Assembly: GCF_000021925.1 (NCBI RefSeq) | Contig: NC_011830.1 | Span: 3,569,001-3,633,000 of the forward strand | DNA: 64,000 nt | Direction: 5' to 3' | From: Desulfitobacterium hafniense DCB-2 | Lineage (GTDB): Bacteria; Bacillota; Desulfitobacteriia; Desulfitobacteriales; Desulfitobacteriaceae | Part shown: one piece after another, positions 52,019 through 61,765 of the stretch | Position numbering within the stretch: the stretch's first letter is position 1 | Layout of the letters: every line of letters begins with the position of its first letter | Made by a program: the position numbers and the translations under genes | The notes under the pieces: generated by a model | The model's input: only the letters and a program-made list of their open reading frames with translations | Database searches by the model: none | What the model was told of the DNA's origin: nothing

Positions 52019-52609
52019 CTAGGCTTTTAATTCCACAATGGCCTTCATGATTTGGTCGGCAGCCCACTCTCTGCGGTTCTCAACCCCTTCAGGCGCTTTG
52101 AGCTGTTCAGGAAAGATCGGTTTTCCCACAATGACTTCCAGGTGTCCCCATCCCCGCACAAAAAGATTTTGAGTTCCATTGACCCGCACAGGCACGATGG
52201 GAGCCTGGCTTTTTTCCATCAACAAAATCATCCCGGGAAACCCCTTTTGTATTGCACCGGTTTTAGAGCGGGTTCCTTCGGGAAAAAGTCCCAGAACTTT
52301 CTCCTCCTTAAGAACCTTCAGGGAATTGCGAATCGCGCTGGTATCTCCTTGTCCCCGCTTGACGGGGAATGCTCCCAATCTGCGAAAAATCCCCCCCAAA
52401 AGGGGGTTGGCGAATAGTTCTTCCTTAGCCATAAAGGAAACATCCCGGGGAACACTGCAGGCAGCTACCACGGGATCCCAGATGCTGACATGGTTGCTGA
52501 CTATGATCACCGGTCCCTCCTTGGGGAGATTCTCAACACCATGGATTTTCCAGCCCATCACTCGAAACTGGAGGCGGAATATCCTTTTAAGAAACTGATA
52601 TAGGTTCAT
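52019..52609 (-). CDS. plsC: 1-acylglycerol-3-phosphate acyltransferase (PlsC)
   Basis: 196 residues. Acyltransferase blocks are [14 protein letters not shown] (H-x4-D, ~36-49) and [11 protein letters not shown] (~111-121), with an N-terminal hydrophobic segment. It adds the second acyl chain to lysophosphatidate. ATG at 52607-52609 overlaps the cmk stop by four bases, so it is translationally coupled. Confidence 0.92.
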
Positions 52610-53304
52610 TGGTTCTGACTCCTTACGTACCCTGTCTCCACTTTATCATTGAATAAGCTGAGGATACGGTCAACAATCTCCTCGATCTGCAAACCGGTCG
52701 TATCCAGCAAAATCGCATCCGCCGCCGGAATTAAAGGAGAGACAGCCCTTTGCTGATCATAGTGATCCCGGGCATCCATGTCCCTTTGCACCTCAGCCAG
52801 GGACAGCTCTTTTCCGGCTCGCTGAAGTTCCAGCCAACGCCGCCGGGCCCTTTCTTCAGATGAAGCGGTCAGGAAGATTTTGAGGTCGGCATCAGGCAGG
52901 ACATAGGTTCCGATATCCCTGCCGTCCATGACCACCCCTCCCTGCCCGGCTTCCTGCCGCTGGAGTTCTACCAAGCGTTCTCTGACTTCGGGGTAAGCGG
53001 CAATGATGGAAACCGAACGGGATACTTCAGGGCTGCGTATGGCTTCCGTAACATCCAGGCCATCACAAAACACCCTTCTTGCCGCTGAGTGTTCCAGAGT
53101 GATCTCCGTTTGCCGGGCCATGCCCGCAATCTCCTCTTCCTGTGTAAGCGCTATATTCAGGCGCAAAGCTTTGTAAGCTATGGCTCTGTACATTGCTCCT
53201 GTATCGACATAAAAAAATCCCAACTGCCTGGCGATTGCCTTGGCAATTGTACTTTTTCCCGCACCGGCAGGGCCGTCAATTGCTATCTGAAGATTTTTTT
53301 TCAC
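52606..53304 (-). CDS. cmk: cytidylate kinase
   Basis: 232 residues from GTG 53302-53304, behind GAGGGTGTTACT. An upstream in-frame ATG gives a longer form without a site. P-loop [16 protein letters not shown] (~6-21), [13 protein letters not shown] (~35-47), [16 protein letters not shown] (~120-135), and the LID segment R-x-R. It phosphorylates CMP and dCMP. First gene in a block with plsC, ispH-rpsA and the FtsW-family gene. Confidence 0.95.
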
Positions 53305-53393
53305 AGTAACACCCTCAATTTTGGCCAACTTCAAAACGACAGTTTATTATACCATAATGGCCCCTGACCAACAATCCGTTCTTCATCCTTCCC

Positions 53394-54149
53394 TCACACC
53401 AGTCCCTCGGAAAGAGCAACTAAAAGCAAGGCCACAATATTATTGACGGCATGTAAAGCTACGGCAGGTTTGATGGACTTATGCTTCATTACAAGATAAG
53501 CCAGGACCATCCCCAGAACAAAACGGGGCAGAAAGCCGTAAGACTGCAAATGCAGTCCGGAAAAAATCGCCGCACTTACGGCCGCTGCAGTCCACTTACC
53601 CATATAAGTCTGCAAACTGCCGAAGATAATTCCGCGAAACATGGTCTCTTCAATAATCGGGGCCAGCATGCCGGCCAGGATAAGATTAAGGCAAAAGGTC
53701 ACCACCGTGGCATTGCCCATTAATTGTGTATAAACATCTGTATCCGGAGGGGTAAATCCTTTCTGCAGCAAATACGCTGCATAAAAAATATTAATAATCC
53801 AGGTCAGTATATAAAAGGCGATTACACTTCCCACATATCTGCCCTTAACATCCTTCCATCCCAAATCACTCCAGGTCCAGCGGCGGACTTTCATGATGGC
53901 TATAATAACAACCAGAAACATACCTTGGGTCACAAAGCCATTAACATAAAGCAGAACACGCTCATATTCCCACCAACTGGCGAACCAGGCCATGACATAG
54001 CCTACACCGAGATAAAGAAAGATGATGCCCAGAAGGGCATAAAATAAGTCAACCCAAGTTAATTTTCTGGGCATCATCTCTGGTCCATCTTCCTGCTTTA
54101 GATGGGGTTCCTGTTTTAGTTCATGCTCTTGATTTTCGATTCCCCTCAC
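53394..54149 (-). CDS. CPBP-family intramembrane metalloprotease
   Basis: 251 residues with about eight TM helices. ABI/CPBP motifs are APIIEETMFRGIIFGSLQ (E-E-x3-R, ~165-182), SGLHLQSYGFLPRFVLG (F-x3-H, ~197-213), and HAVNN (~237). These residues coordinate zinc in the Rce1/MroQ-type fold. Such proteins cleave or process small membrane proteins. GTG start 54147-54149 is close to a GGTGAG site and may not be exact. Divergent from a small plus-strand gene. Confidence 0.85.
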   Translation of the reverse strand: MRGIENQEHELKQEPHLKQEDGPEMMPRKLTWVDLFYALLGIIFLYLGVGYVMAWFASWWEYERVLLYVNGFVTQGMFLVVIIAIMKVRRWTWSDLGWKDVKGRYVGSVIAFYILTWIINIFYAAYLLQKGFTPPDTDVYTQLMGNATVVTFCLNLILAGMLAPIIEETMFRGIIFGSLQTYMGKWTAAAVSAAIFSGLHLQSYGFLPRFVLGMVLAYLVMKHKSIKPAVALHAVNNIVALLLVALSEGLV

Positions 54150-54231
54150 CTCACCATTACCATTTGCTAATTAATTGAGTTTATGGCAATACTATTCTTA
54201 TTGTAAAACAAAGTGTCCGGGAGGTCAAAGC

Positions 54232-54513
54232 ATGGATGGCATCGATTCAATTGTTGTGGATACTGCCCCTGTTACCACACTGCAGGTTTTTCATAAGCGG
54301 TTGAAAATTCCTCTTCCTGTTTACCTCGACGGGGTGGCTGAATTCACTGATCCCTGGGATGAACAGGCCTATCAGCTTTTTGTTCAGCATTACTTGGATG
54401 AGATGAAAGATCCCGGCATCCTCGGCATGGTACGGCAGGAGCATGATGACCACTATGTTTATCTTGATGCCGTCATCCGTTATCCTTCGGAGTCTCCTTT
54501 GGGTTCCCAGTAG
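54232..54513 (+). CDS. small hypothetical protein
   Basis: 93 residues from ATG 54232, behind GGGAGGTCAAAGC, a strong site. The sequence is acidic and hydrophilic (FTDPWDEQAYQLFVQHYLDEM, RQEHDDHYVYLDAVIRYPSE), no TM or signal, no cysteines. No family recognised. It stands alone between the CPBP protease and the lactate permease, in the opposite direction to both. Good coding features but no function. Confidence 0.65.
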   Translation: MDGIDSIVVDTAPVTTLQVFHKRLKIPLPVYLDGVAEFTDPWDEQAYQLFVQHYLDEMKDPGILGMVRQEHDDHYVYLDAVIRYPSESPLGSQ

Positions 54514-54556
54514 AGTGCCGACAACATCCTTGCGCATACTTTTGGTGGTGCTGAGA

Positions 54557-54593
54557 AAAAAAGAATGGCTGGCAGCATAAATGCTCCAGCCAT
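54557..54593 (-). terminator. terminator of lactate permease 1
   Basis: ATGGCTGG, AGCAT/ATGCT and CCAGCCAT form one long stem with a one-base bulge. On the minus strand it is followed by TCTTTTTTTCTC. Confidence 0.8.
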
Positions 54594-54627
54594 CCCTGAA
54601 CTTGCTTAGTCCGTCCCGGAAATGCCT

Positions 54628-56433
54628 CTAGGCGTTGATTTTTCTATTCGGTGTCATCGGAGGAAGTTTAGCCAGTCTTCCTTTATTGGTAGCAATAATG
54701 ACTATTGCCGCTGTGTATACTGCCACAGCGATAATCGTACCAATGTTGAAAATACTCGATGCCGGAGTATAGATAATCGAGTAGCCGATGGCTGCAGGAA
54801 GGAATGCATAGTAGAGGAAGGGGAAGAATGTTTTGCGGATAACCAGACCTTCTTTTCCCAGAAGACCTACGACTGCCGATGCAGCAACAACGTTGTGGAC
54901 GCAGATAATATTGCCCGCTGCACCGCCGACGGCTTGAAGAGCGACAATCCAGGTCGGATCGACAGCAATCCGCTCACCTACACCAAACTGGAACAAAGAG
55001 AACATCATATTTGATACGGTGTTACTGCCGGCTACGAAGGCACCCAGACCACCGATGGTGGGAGCAAAGAGGGGCCATGCGGAGCCTGCTAAACCTGCAA
55101 CTGCTTCAGCAAGAACGATAGGCATCTTTTCAAATCCTGCTAAACCACCGCCAGAGTTCATAAACACTTGAACCATGGGCACTGTGAAGATCAACGCAGA
55201 ACCGGCACCCAGCATGGTTTTGAAGGAACTCTTCCATGCCCGGCCATAAGCCGCTCCATCCATTTTATGGAGGAAGAAAGTAATAATGGTGACAAAGATG
55301 AAAGCCGATCCTGGGGAAAACAGAATTTCCCAAGAAGCTGATATGCTTGTTCCAAAAATATTGGGGATAACAATTTTTGCTTTCTTAAGAAGGGTTGCTA
55401 AAGGTAAGAAGGAGACACGAGTAGCCACGAGGGTTAAGCCAATGAGAACATAGGGCATCCAGGCTACTAATCCACTCATCTTATTTTTAGCGGCAATATT
55501 TTGGATTTCAACACTGCCCGTCCAGGATGGATCCCAGTTTTTCTTCTCATCGAAATCCCAAGCTTCACCTTTCGGCATAAGGAATCCTTTTTTAGCGGCC
55601 GGAACCACGATTGCCAGACCAATCAGACCACCCAGCATAGAGGGGAATTCAGGTCCGAGCAGGTTGGCAACGATCAGATAAGGAACAGTCATGGCTAAAG
55701 CTGCAAAGATGGCAAATGGCCATACGGCAAGACCTTCACTAAAGGATTTGTTTTTGCCAAAGAAACGGGTCATGAAGGCAACGACGAAGAGGGGCATTAA
55801 GATACCGGCTGTGACATGCAGCAAGGCAACCTTATTGGCGATACCAAAGGCTATGAAATTATGCCAGTCAGAGAATCCTAAGCTGGAAGCATAAGCTTCG
55901 AGTTCCACAGTTTTCAACCCCGAACTTACCCCGGTGAGCATTGGTGTTCCAACTGCACCGAAAGAAACGGGAGTACTCTGGATCATCATCCCTGCCACAA
56001 CGGCCGCCATAGCCGGGAAACCAAGACCGACCATCAAAGGAACGGCTACTGCGGCAGGTGTACCGAAGCCGGAGGAGCCTTCGATAAAGGAACCAAAAAG
56101 CCAAGCTACAATAATAACCTGAATACGACGGTCAGGAGTGATATCGGTAAAACCATTCCGAATGGTTTGAAGCCCGCCGCTCTCCTGCAAGGTGTTCAGA
56201 AGCAGGATGGAGCCGAAAATAATATATAAGAGCGTGATGGCAGTGACAATACCATTAACCGTGGCTGCACCGACCTGGGCGCCCGGAACTTTCCATACAA
56301 AAAGGGCTAGTACCACTGCTACTACAAAAGAAATTGGCATCGCTTTACTGGCGGGCCACTTTAAGCCGACCAGAAAGATTGCAACGACTAAGATTGGCAT
56401 CAATGATAGGATGGCTAATAGTCCTGTACTCAT
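54628..56433 (-). CDS. lctP: L-lactate permease family transporter 1
   Basis: 601 residues, ATG 56431-56433 after GAGGAGGTCTATA. About 12-14 TM helices, with the LctP pattern LKWPASKAMPISFVVAVVLAL (~24-44), GSFIEGSSGFGTPAAVAVPLMVGLGFP (~115-141), GAVGTPMLTGV, and NTVSNMMFSLFQFG (~490). The family takes up L-lactate or glycolate by proton symport. Desulfitobacterium-type organisms use lactate as an electron donor. Monocistronic and paralogous to the next gene. Confidence 0.92.
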   Translation of the reverse strand: MSTGLLAILSLMPILVVAIFLVGLKWPASKAMPISFVVAVVLALFVWKVPGAQVGAATVNGIVTAITLLYIIFGSILLLNTLQESGGLQTIRNGFTDITPDRRIQVIIVAWLFGSFIEGSSGFGTPAAVAVPLMVGLGFPAMAAVVAGMMIQSTPVSFGAVGTPMLTGVSSGLKTVELEAYASSLGFSDWHNFIAFGIANKVALLHVTAGILMPLFVVAFMTRFFGKNKSFSEGLAVWPFAIFAALAMTVPYLIVANLLGPEFPSMLGGLIGLAIVVPAAKKGFLMPKGEAWDFDEKKNWDPSWTGSVEIQNIAAKNKMSGLVAWMPYVLIGLTLVATRVSFLPLATLLKKAKIVIPNIFGTSISASWEILFSPGSAFIFVTIITFFLHKMDGAAYGRAWKSSFKTMLGAGSALIFTVPMVQVFMNSGGGLAGFEKMPIVLAEAVAGLAGSAWPLFAPTIGGLGAFVAGSNTVSNMMFSLFQFGVGERIAVDPTWIVALQAVGGAAGNIICVHNVVAASAVVGLLGKEGLVIRKTFFPFLYYAFLPAAIGYSIIYTPASSIFNIGTIIAVAVYTAAIVIIATNKGRLAKLPPMTPNRKINA

Positions 56434-56837
56434 TATAGACCTCCTCAATTTTTCTCTAAATAATACTCATTTAATCTTTGTTTGCTTGTTCATCGTTTTC
56501 CAGAAAGTATTTAGTTTCTAAAGCTGATTTCTAAAATATCATTTACCTCAATAAGCATCCCCCCTTTAAGCGTAAAAAAAATAGTCAAATGATAATATAT
56601 CATCTGGCTAGACCAGCCTTTGTTTTACTATTTCGACAAAGAGCTTAATATTCCTTCTTTTAATTTGAAAATTTACAATAATTAAAATTTTCTCAAGATA
56701 CTTGGAAGGATGTTTATACTATTAATTCTATATTTTCTAAATGCTTAGCATATTCCTATAATTCGACCTAATCCCTTTATTTCCTCTTTTTTCGACCCAT
56801 TTTTTATTACCACGCTATTTTGGCCAATGAATCTACG
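56434..56837. other. intergenic region between lactate permease genes
   Basis: About 400 AT-rich bases. At 56552-56567, on the minus strand, AAAGGGGGGATGCTTA is very like a motif upstream of the second permease (59053-59066). It may be a ribosome-binding site with a 15-codon leader peptide. No other element seen. Confidence 0.5.
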
Positions 56838-56880
56838 GCAAAAGACGGCTTCTGGCTGAATGCCAGAAGCCGTCTTTTGC
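56838..56880. terminator. perfect 19-bp hairpin after lactate permease 2
   Basis: GCAAAAGACGGCTTCTGGC and its exact complement around TGAAT. The minus-strand right arm is rich in T, so it ends the transcript of the permease upstream. Confidence 0.82.
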
Positions 56881-56929
56881 TTGTTTTCAGTCTGTCTAAC
56901 TGCGACAGTTCCCTTAAGGAGTAAATAAA

Positions 56930-58801
56930 TCAAGTATTGATGCTTTTGGGTATGGATGTGTTCAACTTTTTAAGCCTGTTTTTGTTCGTGGCTATAACAT
57001 AGATCAATACTGCATAGAACACGGCAAGAATGATTGAACCTAAGTTAAACGGTCCTTGGGCGTTCCAGTACAGAAGCGAATAACCAAAGGCACCGGGAAT
57101 AAAGGCATAGTAGAGGAAGAACATAAAGGTCTTTCTGATGGTCTCCCCTTCTCTGCCCAGGAAGCCAACCACAGCAGAAGCAGCTACAACGTTGTGGATG
57201 CAAATAACGTTTCCTGCTGCACCGCCAATGGCCTGGAGAGCAACAACCCAAAGGGGCCACTGCATTGCCATGGGAGCCAGGGCAGGATTGCCGTCTACAA
57301 TCAGCTGAGCAGTCTGGAACTGGAACAAGGAGAAGGTCATATTGCTGACGGTATTGGAACCGGCGACAAAAGCGCCTAAACCACCGATAATCGGTGCAAA
57401 CAACGGCCACAATCCGCCTGCTAATTGGTAAGTGGCTTCAGCCAAGGCATAGGGCATCTTGAGCAGTTCGGCGGCTCCGCCACCGGAGTTGATGAACACT
57501 TGAACCATGGGCACGGTGAAAATCAAGGCCACGCTGGCACCGGCAGTGACTTTACCTGCTTGTTTCCAGGCTTTGACGTAGGAATCTGTTTTCATCCCAT
57601 GAACCAGGAAGGTCAGCAGGGAAACAATAATAAAGATCGTGCCCGGTGAATAAAGAATGACCCATTTTTCAGTCAAGCCCCCGATGGCCGGATAAGTAAT
57701 CGCCACATCGTTTAAAAAGGCTTTAAGCGGGGGTATGAAACGGGTAATGAGGATCAGGCCCGCTACAAAAATGTAAGGCAGCCAAGCGACCAATGTTGAC
57801 ATACCGCCGGGCTTTTCAACATAGTGAACCTCAATATTGCCCGTCCAGGAAGGATCCCAATCTTTCTTATCTATGAAATCCCAGGTATCTTCTTCTTTAG
57901 GGGTAAGGAACTTGTTTTTGGCGGCGAAGATAACGATAACCAACCCAATGAGGGCTCCCAGCATCGAGGTTAACTCGTAATTGACAAAACGGTTAATCAG
58001 AACGTAAGGGATGGTAAAAGCCAGGGCACTGAACAAAGCGAAGGGCCAAATAGCGATTCCTTCCGACCAGGATTTGTTCTTGCCAAAATATCTGGTTAAG
58101 AAAGCGACAACAAAGAGGGGAGTCAAAAATCCACCGACGAAGTGTAAAATAGCCACATTATGAGCAATAAGTGCGATAAATTGATCATAATACGCAATTG
58201 GGTTCAGAGTGCCAGCTGCATCCACAATATTAATGCCGAGATTAGAGGCAAATTCATTGATGCCAGGGTCCGTTCCGGCTCCCAAACCGGTCCCGACTCC
58301 CGTACGTATGGGAGTTCCTACCGCCCCAAAGGAAACCGGTGTGCTCTGAATCATCATGCCGGCGATAACCGCGGCAAAGGCCGGAAAGCCGAGTCCCAGC
58401 ATCAAGGGGCAAGCCACAGCCGCAGGAGTACCGAAACCGGAAGCGCCTTCAATGAAAGAACCAAACAGCCAGGCCACGATGATGACCTGAATACGTCTGT
58501 CAGCAGAAACCCCGATAAGGCTTTGCCGAATCTGTGCCAAACCGCCCGACTCCATAATTGTATAGAGGACGAGAACGGAACCGAAGATAATATAGAGAAG
58601 GCTAAGTGCTACGACGAGACCTTTGACTGTTCCGCCAACGATCTGGATAACCGGTAATTTCCATACTAACAAGCCAACGATTACTACCGTAATATATGAA
58701 AGGGGCATCGCTTTACTTGCCGGCCATTTCAAGCCGACAAGAAAAATTGCCACAACCAAAATCGGCAATAAGGCCAAAAATCCTTGCAATAGAATGCTCA
58801 T
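56930..58801 (-). CDS. lctP: L-lactate permease family transporter 2
   Basis: 623 residues, ATG 58799-58801 after GCGGGAGGTAAATAC. Shares long blocks with permease 1 (LVGLKWPASKAMPLSY, GSFIEGASGFGTPAAVACPLMLGLGFPAF, AGSNTVSNMTFSLFQF) and the same membrane architecture, so the two are paralogues arranged in tandem. It has an insert of ~25 residues near 170 (GLGAGTDPGINEF). Different substrate range or affinity is possible. Each has its own leader region and terminator. Confidence 0.92.
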   Translation of the reverse strand: MSILLQGFLALLPILVVAIFLVGLKWPASKAMPLSYITVVIVGLLVWKLPVIQIVGGTVKGLVVALSLLYIIFGSVLVLYTIMESGGLAQIRQSLIGVSADRRIQVIIVAWLFGSFIEGASGFGTPAAVACPLMLGLGFPAFAAVIAGMMIQSTPVSFGAVGTPIRTGVGTGLGAGTDPGINEFASNLGINIVDAAGTLNPIAYYDQFIALIAHNVAILHFVGGFLTPLFVVAFLTRYFGKNKSWSEGIAIWPFALFSALAFTIPYVLINRFVNYELTSMLGALIGLVIVIFAAKNKFLTPKEEDTWDFIDKKDWDPSWTGNIEVHYVEKPGGMSTLVAWLPYIFVAGLILITRFIPPLKAFLNDVAITYPAIGGLTEKWVILYSPGTIFIIVSLLTFLVHGMKTDSYVKAWKQAGKVTAGASVALIFTVPMVQVFINSGGGAAELLKMPYALAEATYQLAGGLWPLFAPIIGGLGAFVAGSNTVSNMTFSLFQFQTAQLIVDGNPALAPMAMQWPLWVVALQAIGGAAGNVICIHNVVAASAVVGFLGREGETIRKTFMFFLYYAFIPGAFGYSLLYWNAQGPFNLGSIILAVFYAVLIYVIATNKNRLKKLNTSIPKSINT

Positions 58802-59368
58802 GTATTTACCTCCCGCTCGTGATTTTAAACTGCTCAATAAGATTTACTTTTTTAATACTACTAAACCAATTAAGAAAAATGACAAATAATAATTCAGTAA
58901 TTTCAGGGTAGTAATATTTCCAGAAGTAAAATCTAAATGTTCATAATATCTACTGCCCTTTCACTTATGGCTGATCTTTGCTGAATTTCTCACCTCCAAA
59001 ATCTGGAATAAAATAACTTTCTGACATCCGGCAAAGTCATTTCTTCTTTAGGCATCCCCCCTTTCAAAATTTCAAAAGTATTCCGCTTACTTTCAATAAT
59101 CTGAATTTTGAGTTTATATTTATCTGTTATTCTACGTAATAATACGTTTCCCTTCTTCGTGAAATAAATAATTTCCAATAATTTTAATACTCACCGTCTA
59201 TCATCTGCCGAGCTGACCACTAGACCAAAAATAATTTTAAAAGCATTGAACGAAGAAATTCGACATCATCGTGTCAATTCCTTCCTACTTGCGCAACTTT
59301 TTTAATAATTAATTATTTTACCTATTATCAAAATATTCGGTTTCCTAAATAAATAGTATAGAAACAAG
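58802..59368. other. intergenic region upstream of lactate permease 2
   Basis: About 570 bases, AT-rich, holding the promoter of permease 2 on the minus strand. A short minus-strand frame (58990-59178, TTG start) or a 21-codon ATG frame behind AAAGGGGGG (59053) could encode a leader peptide, but neither is convincing alone. Nothing else was recognised. Confidence 0.45.
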
Positions 59369-59407
59369 CAAAAAAGAACCGCTTATATGCTAAGCAGTCC
59401 TTTTTGC
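59369..59407 (-). terminator. terminator downstream of aroA
   Basis: AAAAAGAACCGCTTA TATGC TAAGCAGTCCTTTTT pairs over 15 bp with G-U steps. On the minus strand it ends in TTTTTTGC. It touches the end of repeat copy B. Confidence 0.75.
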
Positions 59408-59520
59408 ACTGTCAGAAAGTATAACGACCTTGCATACTTTCCTCCAGCATAAGTGCAACCAACGACTTCGCCTCATTTGCCAGCATGGGTTTAAGGCTCG
59501 GCGAAGCCGGGTTTTCTTTA
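59405..59520 (-). repeat. 116-bp structured dispersed repeat, copy B
   Basis: Read on the minus strand it aligns with copy A (30415-30530): TAAAGAAAACCCGGCTTCGC, a diverged middle, AAATGAGGCGAAGTCG, TGGTTGC, CTTATGCT, then hairpin GAAAGTAT...ATACTTTCTGACAG. It sits just downstream of aroA. Confidence 0.85.
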
Positions 59521-59556
59521 CCTTATTGAGAATATCTCGTTCATAAGTTAAGAAGC

Positions 59557-60864
59557 TTACGATTCAGCTATCTCATGGATCAGTTCCAGAAAGTTAGGGA
59601 AGGAAACCTCTGCTGCTTCGATGCCTTGCAGACTTATCCCTTCCTCGGCAAGCAGGCCTGCCACCACCCAAGCCATGGCCAGGCGATGATCACCATGACT
59701 ATGAGCGGCTCCCCCGCGCAAGCTTTTAGCCCCTTGAATCCGCAAGCCGTCGGGAAGCTCCTGAGCGTTGGCACCCAGAGCCTGCAGGCCCTGGACGACC
59801 GTCTGTATCCGGTCCGTCTCTTTGACCCGGAGCTCAGCAGCATCACGAATCACGGTTTCACCTTGGGCAAGGCTGGCCGCCACGGCCAGAACTGGAACTT
59901 CATCGATGAGCTTGGGGATCATTTCGCCTTGGATCTCTATGCCATGGAGCTGGGCCGGCCGTACGCGCAGATTGGCCCGGGGTTCACCGCATTCTTCCCG
60001 TTCCTCTTCTACCTGGATATCTGCCCCCATTTGCCAAAGAGCGTCCAGGATCCCTGTTCGGGTAGGATTCATCCCCACATTCTTAATCAGAAGTTCTCCT
60101 TGGGGAATGAGGGTTCCCAGGACCAGGAAAAAGGCTGCAGAGGAAATATCCCCCGGCACCGCTACCTCTTGCCCGGATAAGGCGGCTCCTCCCCTTACCT
60201 TGGCGGTGCGCCCTTCACTCTTCAGATCCACACCAAAGCCCCTCAGCATTCGTTCCGTATGATCCCGGGAAAGACAAGGTTCTGTGACCATAGTCTCCCC
60301 TTTTGCTCTTAACCCGGCCAGAAGAATGGCAGACTTGACCTGAGCGGAAGCCACAGGTGAACGGAATTGAATCCCCTGTAAGAGGCCGCCTTGAATGGTC
60401 AAGGGGGCATATTTTCCCTCCTGCCGGCCGAGGATGCGAGCCCCCATCTCCTGCAAAGGAAGGGTTACCCGGGCCATGGGCCGGGACCTGATGGAAGAAT
60501 CCCCGGTTAAGGTCGCGCTGAAGGGACAGCCTGCTAAAACACCCAGCATGAGCCTCATGGTGGTTCCGGAATTCCCCACATCCAAAATATCCTGGGGCTC
60601 ATGCCAATTCTCAAAGCCCCGGCCTCTGATCCAGACTTCCGCATCCCGTCGTTCCCATTCCACACCCAGTGTCTTCAGACATGCCAGCGTACTTAAGCAG
60701 TCCTGTCCCAGCAAAAAATTGGTAATATGGGTTTCACCCTGAGCCATCCCGCCGAACAAAGCAGCCCGGTGGGATATGGACTTATCTCCAGGGACCTCTA
60801 TTTCACCTTGAATCCGCCCCATAGGATTAATCCGTATTCCTTTAGACTCATTATTTATTTGCAT
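59557..60864 (-). CDS. aroA: 3-phosphoshikimate 1-carboxyvinyltransferase (EPSP synthase)
   Basis: 435 residues, ATG 60862-60864. PGDKSISHRAALFGG (~25-39), DVGNSGTTMRLMLG (~95-108), RSRPMARVTLPLQEMGA and a conserved L-R-V-K-E-T-D-R near 345. It joins PEP to shikimate-3-phosphate in the sixth step of the shikimate pathway. Last gene of the aromatic operon, overlapping tyrA by 14 bases. Confidence 0.95.
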   Translation of the reverse strand: MQINNESKGIRINPMGRIQGEIEVPGDKSISHRAALFGGMAQGETHITNFLLGQDCLSTLACLKTLGVEWERRDAEVWIRGRGFENWHEPQDILDVGNSGTTMRLMLGVLAGCPFSATLTGDSSIRSRPMARVTLPLQEMGARILGRQEGKYAPLTIQGGLLQGIQFRSPVASAQVKSAILLAGLRAKGETMVTEPCLSRDHTERMLRGFGVDLKSEGRTAKVRGGAALSGQEVAVPGDISSAAFFLVLGTLIPQGELLIKNVGMNPTRTGILDALWQMGADIQVEEEREECGEPRANLRVRPAQLHGIEIQGEMIPKLIDEVPVLAVAASLAQGETVIRDAAELRVKETDRIQTVVQGLQALGANAQELPDGLRIQGAKSLRGGAAHSHGDHRLAMAWVVAGLLAEEGISLQGIEAAEVSFPNFLELIHEIAES

Positions 60865-61765
60865 CTGATTCCCTCCGGTTCAGCATTTGACTCCTGGCCC
60901 CTTGAGCCCTCGCAAACACTTTAAGCATCTCTTCGCCATCAGCGCCCGCGATGATCTCCCGAATCTCCTTAACCTTTTCTTCCCAGATATCCAGGGAGCG
61001 GAGAATTGCCGAGGCGTTGGAAAACAATATATCCCGCCACATTTCCGGCGAACTATCCACCAGCCGGGTAATTTCCCGGAAGCTCCGACCGGCTATTTCA
61101 AGGGGTTTCCCTCTTAAATTCCCTTCTGCTGCAGTTAAGGCCAGGGCAAGGGACAGCACATGAGGCAGGTGACTGATCAAGGCCACTTCATCATCGTGAT
61201 CCTCAGCTTCCCGCGAGACGATTCTTGCCCCAAGCCTCTGGACCAATTGAGAAAACTTTTCCACCATCTCCTGAGGACAAGAGGGGGGAGGAGTAATCAC
61301 ATAAGGATAGCCCTGGAATAAATTCGGTTTAGCCGCTTGAAATCCCTGCTGCTCTGATCCTGTCATGGGGTGGCCCCCAATAAAATAGACCGAATTCATC
61401 TGATTGGCTGCCCGGCATATGTCTATTTTTACACTTCCTACATCGGTGATAAGGCTGCCGGCAGACACACAACCGACGGCCCGGGCAAAACTTTCTGCCA
61501 GCAGGGAAACAGGCGTCGCCAGGATAACCAGATCCACATCAAGGCTCTCCGGTATCTCCTGCCAGCCCTCTTTGATCCATTCCCGAACTTTTGCTTCTTT
61601 CAGACTTTCTTCATGGCATTCTACAGCGCAGACAGACCACCCCTGCCCTGCCAGCGCACCTGCCCAGGACCCTCCAATCAGGCCGAGGCCGATGACACAA
61701 GCACGGGGCTGCCTTTGCCCTGTCCATCCTCCGGACAAAATAATTTCCCGACCTTTTTCCATCAC
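60851..61765 (-). CDS. tyrA: prephenate dehydrogenase
   Basis: 304 residues. An NAD-binding motif ACVIGLGLIGGSWAGAL lies at ~22-38, then GGHPMTGSEQQGFQAAK (~125-141) and SHLPHVLSLALAL (~195-207) with the substrate-binding His. It makes 4-hydroxyphenylpyruvate for tyrosine. GTG 61765 and ATG 61762 adjoin, and both overlap the aroF stop. No ACT or chorismate mutase domain, since a separate aroH is in the operon. Confidence 0.93.
   Translation of the reverse strand: MMEKGREIILSGGWTGQRQPRACVIGLGLIGGSWAGALAGQGWSVCAVECHEESLKEAKVREWIKEGWQEIPESLDVDLVILATPVSLLAESFARAVGCVSAGSLITDVGSVKIDICRAANQMNSVYFIGGHPMTGSEQQGFQAAKPNLFQGYPYVITPPPSCPQEMVEKFSQLVQRLGARIVSREAEDHDDEVALISHLPHVLSLALALTAAEGNLRGKPLEIAGRSFREITRLVDSSPEMWRDILFSNASAILRSLDIWEEKVKEIREIIAGADGEEMLKVFARAQGARSQMLNRRESDANK

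Noticed and set aside
58990..59178. A 62-codon minus-strand frame upstream of lactate permease 2
   Set aside because: Starts with TTG without a clear ribosome-binding site and has no known family. A short leader starting at 59053 is equally possible, so it is not listed as a gene.
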